The translations under genes were made by a program, and so were the position numbers. This document shows, piece by piece, positions 54,376 to 64,000 of a DNA stretch of 64,000 bases. The first letter of the stretch is position 1. Every line of letters begins with the position of its first letter. The notes below the pieces were generated by a model. It ran no database searches. It saw nothing but the letters and a program-made list of their open reading frames with translations, and had not been told where the DNA came from. Origin of the DNA: Sepioteuthis lessoniana (Eukaryota; Mollusca; Cephalopoda; Myopsida; Loliginidae); contig OY757911.1 in the NCBI GenBank assembly GCA_963585895.1, positions 92,164,655 through 92,228,654 of the forward strand, written 5' to 3'.

Positions 54376-55520
54376 GAAAACGATTAATGAATCACTTATT
54401 TAACTTATTGATTCGCTATCGAGACACAAAGTTTATGAATGTAATCCACGCGTGATTTTATACACGGATAAAAGTACTGAGTTGATTCGTCATTTTGTTT
54501 AACTACCAATAAATTTGATACGTATAAAAAGTGATTCTTTTTTTCATATTGAACGTTGAACATTAGAAATAATTTAACCCGGTGTTATAATTCAGCAAAC
54601 ATTATCTGGCGAGTGACAGAAACGAGGAAAATTTTACGATTTGTTACACAAAAATAAATGTATTTGAATGGTTTCTTGCATAAAATGAAATTCACAAAAA
54701 AGAAACCTTACTAGCTAACCAGAATGAAAGTGAAGAAAGAGAAAGTAGAGACTAGAGTTAATTTAATGAATGGTTTTTTTAAAGACTAACATCCATTATG
54801 AAGATGGAGAGTCTGACATCATAAAAGAAGAATTATTAAAGACAAAATTTTCACTTTTATGTCAAAATCTAATTGAAATCCCTAATTGAATACCTGGAAT
54901 TATGTTTACGTGGGTAGTGGTTCGTGAATGAGAAAAATGTTGAATAAAATGCATACAATTAATGTCAGTAATTCAATTAAAAAAGGGGAAGATAGTTTGT
55001 TTGATAATTTATCTTTTTTTAAATATAAAAACTCATAAAAGCGAACAGTTTTATGGATTTCCCTGGAGTGTTAGCTGTTTTCAAAATATTATGGCTTGGT
55101 GAAGGAATATCATAGTTTTTGAAGACATGGCACAATATAATAAAACTTGTAATTTTCTGTGGACTTTGTGATCTGAAGAAATATCAGAATTGTTCTTAAA
55201 ATTAAATCTAGATTTTGTGGCCGCTTTAAACACGGAAAACTTCTTTGAAGGTTTTTGTTATTCAAGATTAATTGGTATTCTGTCTTAATATAATTTAGAT
55301 TTTGCACTTAGATATCTCATAGCAATGTATATGTATAATAAACTGACTTTTACAGAAAGCAAAGACACAAGTAAACATTGTTTTCATTTTCAAATTTATC
55401 CACTTAGCAATGTGTGTACACTTGGTAAAGAACTCTATGCTTTATTTTCAAAAATACTTTTTTTGATATCTATGCTTATTGGAATAAATTTTATACATAC
55501 ACAAGTACATATGGGTATAA
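54376..55520. other. Unassigned AT-rich sequence
   Basis: The minus-strand ORF 55110-55307 and the start of ORF 55325-55762 have no recognised motif. Confidence 0.5.
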
Positions 55521-55527
55521 CACGACT

Positions 55528-55786
55528 GTTTTACTTAGTGGTTGGAGTGTTTATCAATGGCCTGGATGACCGGGGTTCAATACCAGGTCAAGTCATACCA
55601 AAGACCCACAAATGGTACTTGATTCATTGTTGCTTAACACTTAGCATAATAAGGTACGTATCAATGGTAAAGTGGATCAATTCAAGGAAAAGAGTTGCGC
55701 CCTTACTGACACCTCAGTGTAGTAGATATTGTAAAAGGAGTTTTCGGGTCACCCTCGACTAGGTTAACCAACTTTACTTTTACTTA
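55528..55786 (+). mobile_element. SINE-C, full length
   Basis: CTTAGTGGTTGGAGTGTTTA (A box), GGGGTTCAATACCAGG (B box), then GTACGTATCAATGG and the end ACCCTCGACTAGGTTAACC. It covers the last half of the ORF called at 55325-55762, which is therefore not a gene. Confidence 0.88.
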
Positions 55787-55799
55787 ATATATATTTATA

Positions 55800-56245
55800 A
55801 ATTAAAACGCAGTTTTTCCCTAGCGGCGGTCGTGTCAATACTGCTATATGGACGCACCACGAGGACGCTGAAAACGCTTATAGTGATAAAAGGTTGACGG
55901 TAATTGCTCAGGAATGCTACAAGCTATATTGAACAAATACTTGAAGCAACATCCCGCGACACAGCAGCTGTACGGCTACCGACATCCCATTTGGAAAATC
56001 ATTCAAATCAGATAAACAAGACATGCAATACACTGCAGAAGAATCAATGACGAACTCATAAGCGATGCTCTCCTCTGGACCCCTTCACACGGACGAGGAA
56101 GAGCTGTTTGACTAGCTAGACTCTATTTACAACAGATCTGTATTGATACTAGATGAAGCATGGAAGACGTGCCGTTAGAGGTGGACAATAAAGACAAGTG
56201 GCGAAAGAGGGTTAGGGAAATCAGTGCTTGTAATACGATATGATG
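55800..56245 (+). mobile_element. RTE-like LINE, diverged 3' end
   Basis: From AAACGCAGTTTTTCCC through CTGCTATATGGACGCACC, CATCCCGCGACACAGCAGCT, CAGACATGCA-like and GTGGCGAAAGAGGGTTAGG to CGATATGATGAGGAT. Frameshifted throughout. Confidence 0.85.
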
Positions 56246-56248
56246 AGG

Positions 56249-56294
<46 letters not shown>
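56249..56294. repeat. (TA)n microsatellite at a LINE tail
   Basis: Continues directly from the GATGAGGATTA LINE tail. Confidence 0.95.
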
Positions 56295-56296
<2 letters not shown>

Positions 56297-56754
56297 ATCT
56301 ACAACATTGAACTATATATTTAACTGATATAATTTTAAAATTAGTTATTGTTGCATGAAAATATCAAAAAAAGTTATTAATATAAATGATAATGGTAATA
56401 AGAATGACGGATGCAATTGCAGAGATAGTTAGATGCCCCTTGAATAGTAATTATTTTAATTGATAATATAATATATTAGGTCATTGTCAAGGAAGAAGGT
56501 AATGAAATTATAAAAATCTTTTCCACTGAACTAAATAGGAAAAATAAATTGTAAAGCCATCATCTCAGCTTCCCTAAGAAATATTCCAACTGTAAAACAG
56601 CAAAACGCTTAAAACAAAAACAAAACAAAACAAAACAAAATAAAAATTTTTTGAACAAAAGAAAGCGAATTGATCTGTTAACAAATTTCCCATGTGCAAT
56701 GTATTATCGAACCCTGATTAATCTAATAATTTATTCTCCTCTATTTAATTTTAT
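56295..56754. other. Unassigned AT-rich sequence
   Basis: AAAAC repeats at 56610-56640; nothing else recognised. Confidence 0.5.
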
Positions 56755-57840
56755 CCAGTCGGCTGGGGCTGTAGAATACGCCGACTTCATCTCTGCAGAG
56801 GGGTAAGATCCCGCCCAGCAATGGGTATCCTGGTTATGACATTAAACTATCCGATAGCGAGGGTCAAGTCCTGGGAAATATGGACTATTCCTTTATTTTT
56901 ATTGTTACCAGGTCTACTTTGACCAGGAGTGGTGGGGTCCTATCTATTGGTAAGAATAGAACTATTTCAAATTTAAACTGTATGCAAACATATAACTGGT
57001 GTTTAATTGAATTGTTAGTGATACATAGCAATACATGGAACAATTTAACTGGGTGATAATGAATGAGTAATGTTAAATAAAATTATCTCTTGCTTAGCAA
57101 TACTTGAAATTCTTTAACTGTGGGCCTAAATTATATGGTTCTTGTTAAATGGCAATGCTTGAAATCATGTAACTAAGAGTAAATAAGACTATATCAAATA
57201 GCAATATTTGAAACCATTTAAGTGAGTGAAAAACAAATGATTTTTACCCTATTTATCAACCCCTCCGCTCGGGCAGGATATGACACAAGGTCAATTTTTA
57301 AGCGGATTTTAACAGGTTTGAATTCAGAGTTTTCCTTCTCCTAGACTAGTTGCCTCACCAAAGCTGACGAACCCAGTCTGTCCTATTTACCCATAGCTGG
57401 AAAGAGAATAATTGGATTTATACCTTATTAGTGCTATGTGAAATGCAATCATTCTCGTCTAAGATTTGAACTCGAATCGCCGTGTTCATTTCCTACGACG
57501 ATAACCATTACACCACGGGCACCTCAAATGATTTTTACTAAATAGAACTATTCAAGTTAGAATATTTGGAATCATTTAACTGAGTTCAAATAATTGTAGT
57601 ACTTGTGTCCAAACAAACAAACTCTGAATCATTTAAAAATAAGATTACCAAGAAACTATTGACTTACAAATCATATGTATAAGTATTTGTTTGTATGCAA
57701 ACAAATGAGTTCTGGCTTGTTTAAAAATCTTATGTGATAACTGTGTTTACAAATAATATATATTTGATATATATGAATAAACGAGATTTGGCATTAAAAA
57801 ACTTACAATGGTTGATGTGCCCTAAAACCCAACCCAACCA
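56755..57840 (+). mobile_element. L-repeat, long form with nested SINE-A
   Basis: Head CCAGTCGGCTGGGGCTGTAG, CATCTCTGCAGAGGGGTAAG, several CAATTTAACTG / AAACAAATGA modules, the SINE-A at 57248-57524, more modules, and the tail ACAATGGTTGATGTGCCCTA with ACCCAACCCAACC. It is about 0.8 kb without the insert. Confidence 0.87.
57248..57524 (-). mobile_element. SINE-A, full length with 13-14-bp target duplication
   Basis: CAAATGATTTTTAC at 57234-57247 recurs at 57525-57538 and brackets a 277-bp SINE. On the minus strand this runs from TGAGGTGCCCGTGGTGTAAT to GGGGTTGATAAATAGG. It gives the exact length of a complete SINE-A. A few bases near the body are deleted. Confidence 0.94.
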
Positions 57841-58315
57841 GATATATGTAACCTACCATAAAAATGTCTGAATGGCACGTGTACTAATTACGTATTACTC
57901 AATTTTACACCATGATATTGAGAGACTTGGTTGGCCACCTGTTTTTCACATATCCATCTGTAGATTGTGTGAAATACGAAAAACTAAGGAAAAGTACTGA
58001 TAGCGTTCATAATTCTTATATTCTAAAGGTTTTATTCCAGCAGTGCCTTAGAAGTATCGAGCACGATTCTTATGCAAAACCTTTTCTTATTTGAATTTCT
58101 AATATAAAAGTTAGGATATCGTAAATTCAGTTTGCGTTGTTTGGCGACTGTCACTTTCTCCCCGATGCATTAATTGGTCTAAAGAAAGCATAGATGAGAG
58201 ACTACCAGTTGTTAAGTACCATTAACTCTGTCTCTACGCTATCCCAACTAAAATATATATGCTGTATCATGGATATTGAGCATTATTTAGAAATATAACA
58301 AACTACATTATATAT
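57841..58315. other. Unassigned sequence
   Basis: ORF 57912-58094 is not recognised. Confidence 0.4.
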
Positions 58316-58365
58316 AAGAAGTGAATTTTTCTTATATATATATTTATAAGAAAAATTCACTTCTT
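58316..58365. repeat. Perfect 20-bp-arm palindrome
   Basis: AAGAAGTGAATTTTTCTTAT at 58316-58335 and its exact reverse complement at 58346-58365, around a 10-bp AT spacer. The right arm is also the left edge of the large fold-back. Confidence 0.95.
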
Positions 58366-58510
58366 TGGTGTTATTATAAATTCATTTCTAGTCTATGATA
58401 ACCTTCATCAGATGTTAAATAAAATATCATTTAGATGTGTTTATATTGCTTTCAGCGAGAAAAGAATTTGAAAAAAAAAATCAATTAAATACTTTTTAAT
58501 TAAAATGATT

Positions 58511-58564
<54 letters not shown>

Positions 58565-59325
58565 GAAGACATTTTTTTAGGATAGAGATATCATATATAT
58601 CATTATATGATACATTCATTTAAAAAAAAAACTTACTCCAAATGTAAATACTACTGAAAATTAAAAACCTAAACCCGGAAAAATAAATAGTGGTTTGCGA
58701 CTTATTCAAAATTATAGATAAAATATGTATTCATACTTCCGTTGAAACTGGCATATATAAAAAATATTAAACAATATACTTCGTGTTATCAAGAAATAAT
58801 AATTCAATACTAATATTAATTTATAAAATTCTATTTGTAATTATGAAAACTATCGTAAGAATTCTATATTATTTACATTACGTAGAAATTATACCGATTG
58901 TTAAGTTGATTGTAATTTTTTGAATTAATATTAGCACTGAATTATTTCCTGATAACATGAATCATATTATTTGATATTCATAATACTTAATAGTTTCAAC
59001 GGAAGTATGAATGCATATTTTATCTATAATTTAGACAAGAGGAAAGCCAATATTTAAAGGTTATTTTTGTAACAGAATGTATCAAATAATAATAGATATC
59101 ATATCTTCACCATACAAAAATTCTTGATTAAAAAAAATACATAAAAAATTATTTTAACTAAAGAAGTATTTTGATTAAAAAAAAATTAAATTTCAAATTA
59201 TATTCCCACCGGAAGCAATATAAGCACACCCAAATATTTTTTTTCTTCATTTAACATCTGTTGAGGGTCATCATAGACCTGAAATAAATTTGTAATGACT
59301 CCAAGAAAGTGTTTTTTCTTTTATT
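58346..59325. mobile_element. ~1-kb fold-back (long inverted repeat) element
   Basis: Left arm 58346-58850 pairs with right arm about 58905-59325. Examples: ATAAAATATGTATTCATACT (58717 on) with its complement ending near 59024; GTCTATGATAACCTTCATCA (58391 on) with a complement ending 59278; GTGTTATCAAGAAATAAT with ATTATTTCCTGATAACA at about 58935. The arms differ by scattered substitutions and by a TA tract in the left arm (58517-58562). There is no ORF. This could be a fold-back transposon, a MITE with very long inverted repeats, or an inverted duplication. Confidence 0.85.
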
Positions 59326-59459
59326 TTTGTATAGAAATGTTTTGGCTGTGGACGTTTGAGTTTTAATGTATTGTTAACCCAAAATTAACTATACGTTGAT
59401 AGCCTTGACATTGAGCACTCAATTTGTATACTCCTACCCCCCGAATTTTCTCCTAGGAT
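59326..59459. other. Unassigned sequence
   Basis: Nothing recognised between the fold-back and the next microsatellite. Confidence 0.4.
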
Positions 59460-59530
59460 TATATATATACATATATATATATATGTATGTATGTGTGTGT
59501 GTGTGTGTCTGTGTGTCTGTGTGTGTGTAT
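59460..59530. repeat. (TA)n(TG)n microsatellite
   Basis: Imperfect TA/TG repeats inside the ORF called at 59396-59734. Confidence 0.9.
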
Positions 59531-60154
59531 ATCAATATAAACAGACAATATGGAAAGAAAATTTCTAGATTTTGGAAATTCTCTGTAGACGAGTATTTAA
59601 GTGAAATAATTTGGATTACAATAAATAATGTAAGTTGCTTCATTTTAGAAATCACACGAATAAAAGAATTAAAGCAGACAAAAACTTTTATAACTATAGG
59701 CAGCCTAACTGCTGAAAGCGTATATGCTGTTTAAAATATTAGGAATGAATGCAGCATTTGAAAAATATTCATCATTTGATAGAGTAAGTCTAATTAACTT
59801 AAAACATGTCAATACAAAGACTTTGGCTTTGACATGAATGTTTAACCCCTAATTATCCTGAGGGTATACACTACTCCATTAATATGAATACAGTAAGCTG
59901 GTGTTATCTCATTAAGCTTCTAAGTAGCTCGCAAGCAAAGCTGGGAGTAATAAATAACCTTTTTTGTGAGCTACGACAAATAGTTTGTCTACTTTTTATA
60001 TCTTACTTTCTATTAAGCTAATAAAACCCTACATAAATGAAACTCTTCGAGTTGATAGCTCACTAACATTTTCTAGTGTTATCCGAACATCCCCGGGCGT
60101 GTTTAATAAACAATATTATATACATTCTAAAATCAAATTAATATTATCTGGTTT
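59531..60154. other. Unassigned sequence
   Basis: No recognised repeat; ORF 59985-60182 runs into the LINE start by chance. Confidence 0.4.
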
Positions 60155-61203
60155 AGAGGAAAGATGGAACAAATCCTACTAGCGTACGGCATACCTAAAG
60201 AAACAGTAGCAGTAATAACGATTCTCTATTGAAACACCAAAGTAAAAGTACGATCACCAGATGGAGACACGGAATACTTCGACATTGTAGCAGGAGTACT
60301 ATAAGGAGACACGCTGGCTCCGTACCTCTTTATCATTTGTCTAGACTACGTACTTAGAATATCGATTGACAAAATCAGAGAGAATGGCTTCGAGCTGACG
60401 AAGAAAAGAAGCAGAAGGTACCATGCAAAAACAATTACCGACGCCGACTACGCCGATGACATAGCGATACTGGCAAATACACCTGACCAAGCGGAAACAC
60501 TACTGCATAGTTTAGAACGAGCAGCCGCTGGCATAGGCCTCTATGTTAATGCACACAAAACGGAATACATGTGCTATAATCAAAAGGGGGACATTTCCAC
60601 ACTCGACGGAACCCCTCTTAAACTAGTAGACAAATTCACTTACCTAGGAAGCAGTGTCGAATCAACCGAAAAGGACATCGACACGAGGTTAACGAAAGCA
60701 TGGCCAGCTATCAATAGGCTATCGATTATATGGAAATCAGACCTAACCGATAAAATGAAACGCAGTTTCTTCCAGGCAGCGGTCACATCGATACTGCTAT
60801 ATGGGTTCACTACATGGACTCTAATAAAACGGCTGGAGAAGAAGCTAGACGGCAATTACACAAGAATGCTGCGTGCAATCTTGAACAAGTCCTGGAGGCA
60901 ACACCTCACAAGACACCAACTGTACGACCACCTGCCTCCTATCACGAAAACTATTCAAGTTAGACGAACCAGATATGCAGGACACTGCTGGAGAAGCAGG
61001 GACGAACTCATAAGTGATGTACTCTTATGGACCCCCACACATGGCCGAGCAAAAGCTGGACGACCAGCACGAACATACATTCAGCAGCTATGTGAGGATA
61101 CGGGATGTTGTCCTGAAGATTACCTGGGGTGATGAACGATAGGGAGGAGTGGCGAGAGAGGGTCAGGGAAATCCGTGCTACCAGCGCGACATGATGATGA
61201 TGA
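60155..61203 (+). mobile_element. RTE-like LINE, second long copy with YADD core
   Basis: Begins RGKMEQILLAYGIPKETVAV, slightly farther 5' than the copy at 39383. It continues with ILY, a stop, NTKVKVRSPDG, VAGVL, a stop, GDTLAPYLFIICLD, DADYADDIAIL and the C-terminal region. From 60569 to 61132 a 187-codon frame is open and reaches CEDTGCCPEDYLG; a one-base change then shifts frame. It ends GACATGATGATGATGA. Two nonsense changes (AGA to TGA near 60229; CAA to TAA near 60302) show it is dead. Confidence 0.93.
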
Positions 61204-62043
61204 ACTGGCAAACAGAATGTACTTAGCTTACTTAGGGGGGTTCACTTTGAGTTTTGTGTTTATCCGTTAATCCCCTTTCCTCCTAATCATCAAGTCGCAC
61301 TGCCACTATGGAGTTCACTTACTCTCTCCCCCCCCCATCCATTCCTATCATCTATCACTCCAGGCAATTCGTCTTGGCTGCATCCACTGTCCACTTTGAC
61401 ACAATTTCTATTGTATCAGAAAACTATGAATGCTTTCCTTCAGAATAATTTTCTCAAAGCGATAGAAGCAGATAATTTCACATGTACCTGATCAAACTAA
61501 AATAGGATAGTTGGACTCTACGTTAAATCTTAAGAAAAGGAAGGAGGTACTTCATAATTATTCAGATATGCTGACCGAGCTTGTCAGTGGATGACAGTCT
61601 CTGAGACAGGAGAGTATTTTATGACCACACCATCAAATAGCGATGGAAACCATGTGATATAGCATGGTGGGTGTGAAATAAATCAGATAAATCCCAAGTT
61701 GGGTCAATGCGCGCTTCAGCAGATGCTGGGCAGAAGAAGCTAATAAATTAACAACCTGTATCAAATTATTCAGCAGTAAATTGAATAAACATAAGATGAA
61801 AATCATTTAGCGGGTACTATTCATATTATCATATATCAATAAATCAGAGGAATTAAAACTGTCCCGATTACTTCACTGATAAAACCTTCTTGGATACTTA
61901 GAAGCGTCCTGGGGATATAAGGAGTTTTCATGTGACTCAGACAACTGGTTAACATTTACAGCTTAGAACTGAATTGGAAAACTCTCGAGGTGTGATACAA
62001 TAACGTAAATCGTATATACAAGAATTTATAGTAGAAAATGAAG
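61204..62043. other. Unassigned, with a possible LINE trace
   Basis: 61322-61400 (TCTCTC, a C-run, then CATTCCTATCATCTATCACT) looks like a short minus-strand LINE 3' trace. The remainder is unassigned. Confidence 0.35.
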
Positions 62044-62199
62044 CATGGAATTTTCTGGAACCTCGAAGTACAAACGGATCAATCAATCCAAGCCAAAAGA
62101 CAGTATATAGAATTAATTACATGAAATTTTCTGGAACTTCAAATTTGAAACAGTTCAATCAATCAATCCAAGCCAAAGGACAATAGATGTGTTAATTAG
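62044..62199. repeat. 76-80-bp tandem duplication
   Basis: Two copies (62044-62119 and 62120-62199) share ATTTTCTGGAAC, CAATCAATCCAAGCCAAA and a GTTAATTA-like end. Confidence 0.85.
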
Positions 62200-62598
62200 A
62201 AAGAAAAGAACCAATCCTCTGCTTGATTTAGATATCACTGCAGACTAAAGAAGGAAAAAACAAAAACAAAAACCCCAAAAAACAAACAACAGAAAAGCAA
62301 AAACTGGATACATATCTTGATCTTGCTAGAAAGCTGAAGAAGTTGTGGAACGTTAAGATGATAGTAATGCCGCTAATAAATGAAACCTGCAAAAAAAAAA
62401 AAAAAAATTGTGGGAAATGGAAATCAAGTTCTCTCAGAGGAAATCATATAAAATCTTTATGCAATTGGTTTTGAACAATGAGTGTTAGATTCTCATGGCA
62501 ACATTTTGAATAGAATTATCAAGTCATTTTCTCATATAAAAAATCAGATTTATCAATGTTGATATAATCATATTTCTATATTGATATTTTCTTTATAT
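62200..62598. other. Unassigned A-rich sequence
   Basis: Short A-runs near 62260-62290 and 62391-62408; nothing recognised. Confidence 0.5.
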
Positions 62599-63136
62599 AT
62601 TCACCTACCTAGGAAGTAGTGTTTCATCGACTGAGATTGACAACGACACGCGACTAACAAAAGAATGGACAGCTATCTTTCATATGGAAGTCAGACCTGA
62701 CCGATAAAATGAAACACAGTTTCTTCCAAGCAGCGATCGTGTCGATACTGCTATATGGATGCACTAATTGGACGCTAACTAAACGGCTGGAGAAAATGCT
62801 TGACGGCAACTACACAAGAATGCTGCGAGCAATATTGAACAAGTCCTGGAGGCAACAACCCACAAAGCAGCAGCTGTATGGCCAGCTACCACCCATCGCG
62901 AAAACTATTCAAGTTAGACGAACCAGACATGCAGAACACTGCTGGAGAAGGAGGGACGAGCTCATAAGTGATGTCCTCCTATGGAGCCCTTCACATGGCC
63001 ATGCAAAAGCAGGGCGGCTAGCTCGAACCTACACACAGTAGCTCTGTGAGGATACGGAGAACTACCGGAAGCGATGAACAATAGGGTGGAGTGGCGAAAG
63101 AGGGTTAGGGATATCCATGCTGATAGCACGACAAGA

Positions 63137-63137
<1 letters not shown>
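62599..63137 (+). mobile_element. RTE-like LINE, 3' end
   Basis: From TTCACCTACCTAGGAAGTAG (FTYLGSSVS) with a short deletion near 62675. The ORF 62709-63041 follows, with MKHSFFQAAIVSILLYGCTN, YTRMLRAILNKSWRQQP, RRTRHAEHCWRRRDELISD and a premature TAG after ARTYTQ. It ends ACGACAAGATGAT followed by TA repeats. It belongs to a slightly different subfamily from the copies at 39383 and 60155, judging by shared differences such as SSTEIDND. Confidence 0.9.

Positions 63138-63185
<48 letters not shown>
63138..63185. repeat. (TA)n between a LINE tail and a mariner
   Basis: About 24 TA units; the mariner end starts at its right edge, as expected for insertion at TA. Confidence 0.95.
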
Positions 63186-63186
<1 letters not shown>

Positions 63187-64000
63187 GAAGTGCATACGAT
63201 AAGTTTCCAGATTTTTTCATATGGGCATTTAGAATTGTCGTAGACACTTGAAAATTCAGTATGTTATTGCTATACATCTAATGAGATGACTGGCCTGTTT
63301 TTATGATTCAGCTTCAAATGAACAGCTACAGCAGCAATTAGAATACACCCTGCTACATCCTGATTGTCACACCTGGTGAATTTCAAAAATGTAATCAGGA
63401 CGTGAGGACACTTTAGAAGAACGATATGCAATAAAATTCTGTTTTAGACTTGGGAAAAATGCCACAGAAACATATGGAATGCTTCAGACTGCTTTTCGAT
63501 CATCTTGCATGAATCGAGCATCAGTTTTTTAGTGGCATAAGGGACTCAAGGAAGCCAGGGAGTCTGTGAGGGATGATGAGAGGTATGGGAGGAGCAAGGA
63601 AGTCATTACACCAGAGTTGATTGGCCAAAGGGTTAGGGTTAGGGTTACTATGTTGAGGTTTTAAGGGAGTCCAGAAAGAGATTCCGTCGGAAGAGGCTAG
63701 TACTCTTCAAATCGGGTCAGTGGCATTTCCACCAGGACAATACATCAGCCCACAACTCCATCCTTGTCACAGACTATTTGACCAAGATCGGCATCAAGAC
63801 ACTTCCTCACCGTCCCTATTATCCAGGCCTTGCTCCCTGTGACTTTTGGTTATTCCCTAAGCTTAGAGGCTGTCGTTATGAGACAATTGAGGAGATAAAA
63901 GGGCTGTGACGAAGGTCATTGACACGCTCACACAAGAGGACTTCGATGGGGCCTTCCAGAAGGTGTTGGAACGGTACAACAAGTGCATTGCAGCCGGAGG
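63184..64000 (+). mobile_element. Mariner-like element, internally deleted copy 2 (cut by window end)
   Basis: Left end TACGAAGTGCATACGATAAG, the same leader as at 1093, then the helix-turn-helix half (from about 63412). The same internal junction follows with an expanded GGGTTA repeat at 63632-63650, then the C-terminal half. Near 63741 the second catalytic motif keeps Asp (GACAATACATCAGCC), unlike copy 1, and the third region near 63840 reads CDFW. A stop replaces Glu before WHK (TTTTAGTGGCATAA) and a frameshift lies near 63902. The right terminal repeat is beyond the window. Confidence 0.88.

Noticed and set aside
55325..55762. 145-codon plus-strand ORF
   Set aside because: Its second half is a SINE-C copy; the first half has no recognisable feature.

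Overview
The window looks like a stretch of cephalopod, most probably octopus-type, nuclear DNA with no recognisable host gene. It is strongly AT-rich, packed with TA, CA and CT microsatellites, and filled with several generations of decayed mobile elements. The attribution rests on recognising the combination of tRNA-derived SINEs, one YADD-type LINE, mariner relics and long TA tracts. It is an inference, not the result of a search. No rRNA, functional tRNA, CRISPR array, operon or intact multi-domain gene was seen. Most open reading frames are microsatellite translations such as (IY)n or (HT)n, or pieces of elements.

The main families, with labels used only here, are as follows. (1) An RTE-like LINE has about ten 5'-truncated copies; the best are 39383-40370 and 60155-61203, ending in ATG-type repeats. 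(2) Mariner relics lie at 1093-2001, 37673-37917, 63184-64000, 9273-9776, 22781-23393 and about 51780-51935. (3) SINE-A is about 277 bp, with 'CGTGGTGTAATGG' and 'GAGTTCAAATCC' boxes. (4) SINE-B is about 240 bp, with a tRNA-like head. (5) The L-repeat is 0.45-1.3 kb and has no tRNA head, yet shares the SINE-B 3' tail '...CCATAAAACCCAACC'. (6) SINE-C is about 250 bp. (7) A tRNA-like monomer occurs as a tandem trimer at 32316-32751. (8) Repeat E is a (TA)n-bounded repeat. Smaller contributions are a Penelope-like relic (16557-17105) and several LTR-like segments.

Layout: 1-2.0 kb holds minus-strand LINE pieces and a mariner; 3-7.2 kb holds SINE-B, two copies of a GC-richer LTR-like repeat, and L-repeats; 7.4-10.0 kb has a (TA)78 tract, SINE-A and a mariner whose end became a minisatellite; 10.4-14.7 kb has microsatellites, a minus-strand LINE and an L-repeat; 15.3-18.4 kb has head-to-head L-repeats, the Penelope relic and LINE ends; 18.5-23.4 kb has SINE-A, an L-repeat and a mariner; 24.7-25.3 kb is a GC-richer island with a 66-bp repeat; 26.5-28.4 kb has a SINE-B/L/L array and SINE-C; 30.5-31.4 kb is LTR-like; 32.3-34.1 kb has the SINE trimer and a 24-bp minisatellite; 34.7-42.8 kb has LINEs, SINEs, L-repeats and a large hairpin; 44.6-44.8 kb has a promoter-like stretch with a perfect splice donor; 45.4-57.8 kb is dominated by L-repeats carrying nested insertions; 58.3-59.3 kb is a ~1-kb fold-back; 60-64 kb has LINE copies and the second mariner.

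Nothing here works together as a pathway. The interest is in element biology: shared deletion derivatives, shared tails, target-site duplications that date nested insertions, and element ends that became hairpins or tandem arrays. The best candidates for host function are weak: a signal-anchor ORF at 46618-47031 (minus), an unexplained 108-codon ORF at 40413-40739 (minus), and the putative first exon at 44.6-44.84 kb.
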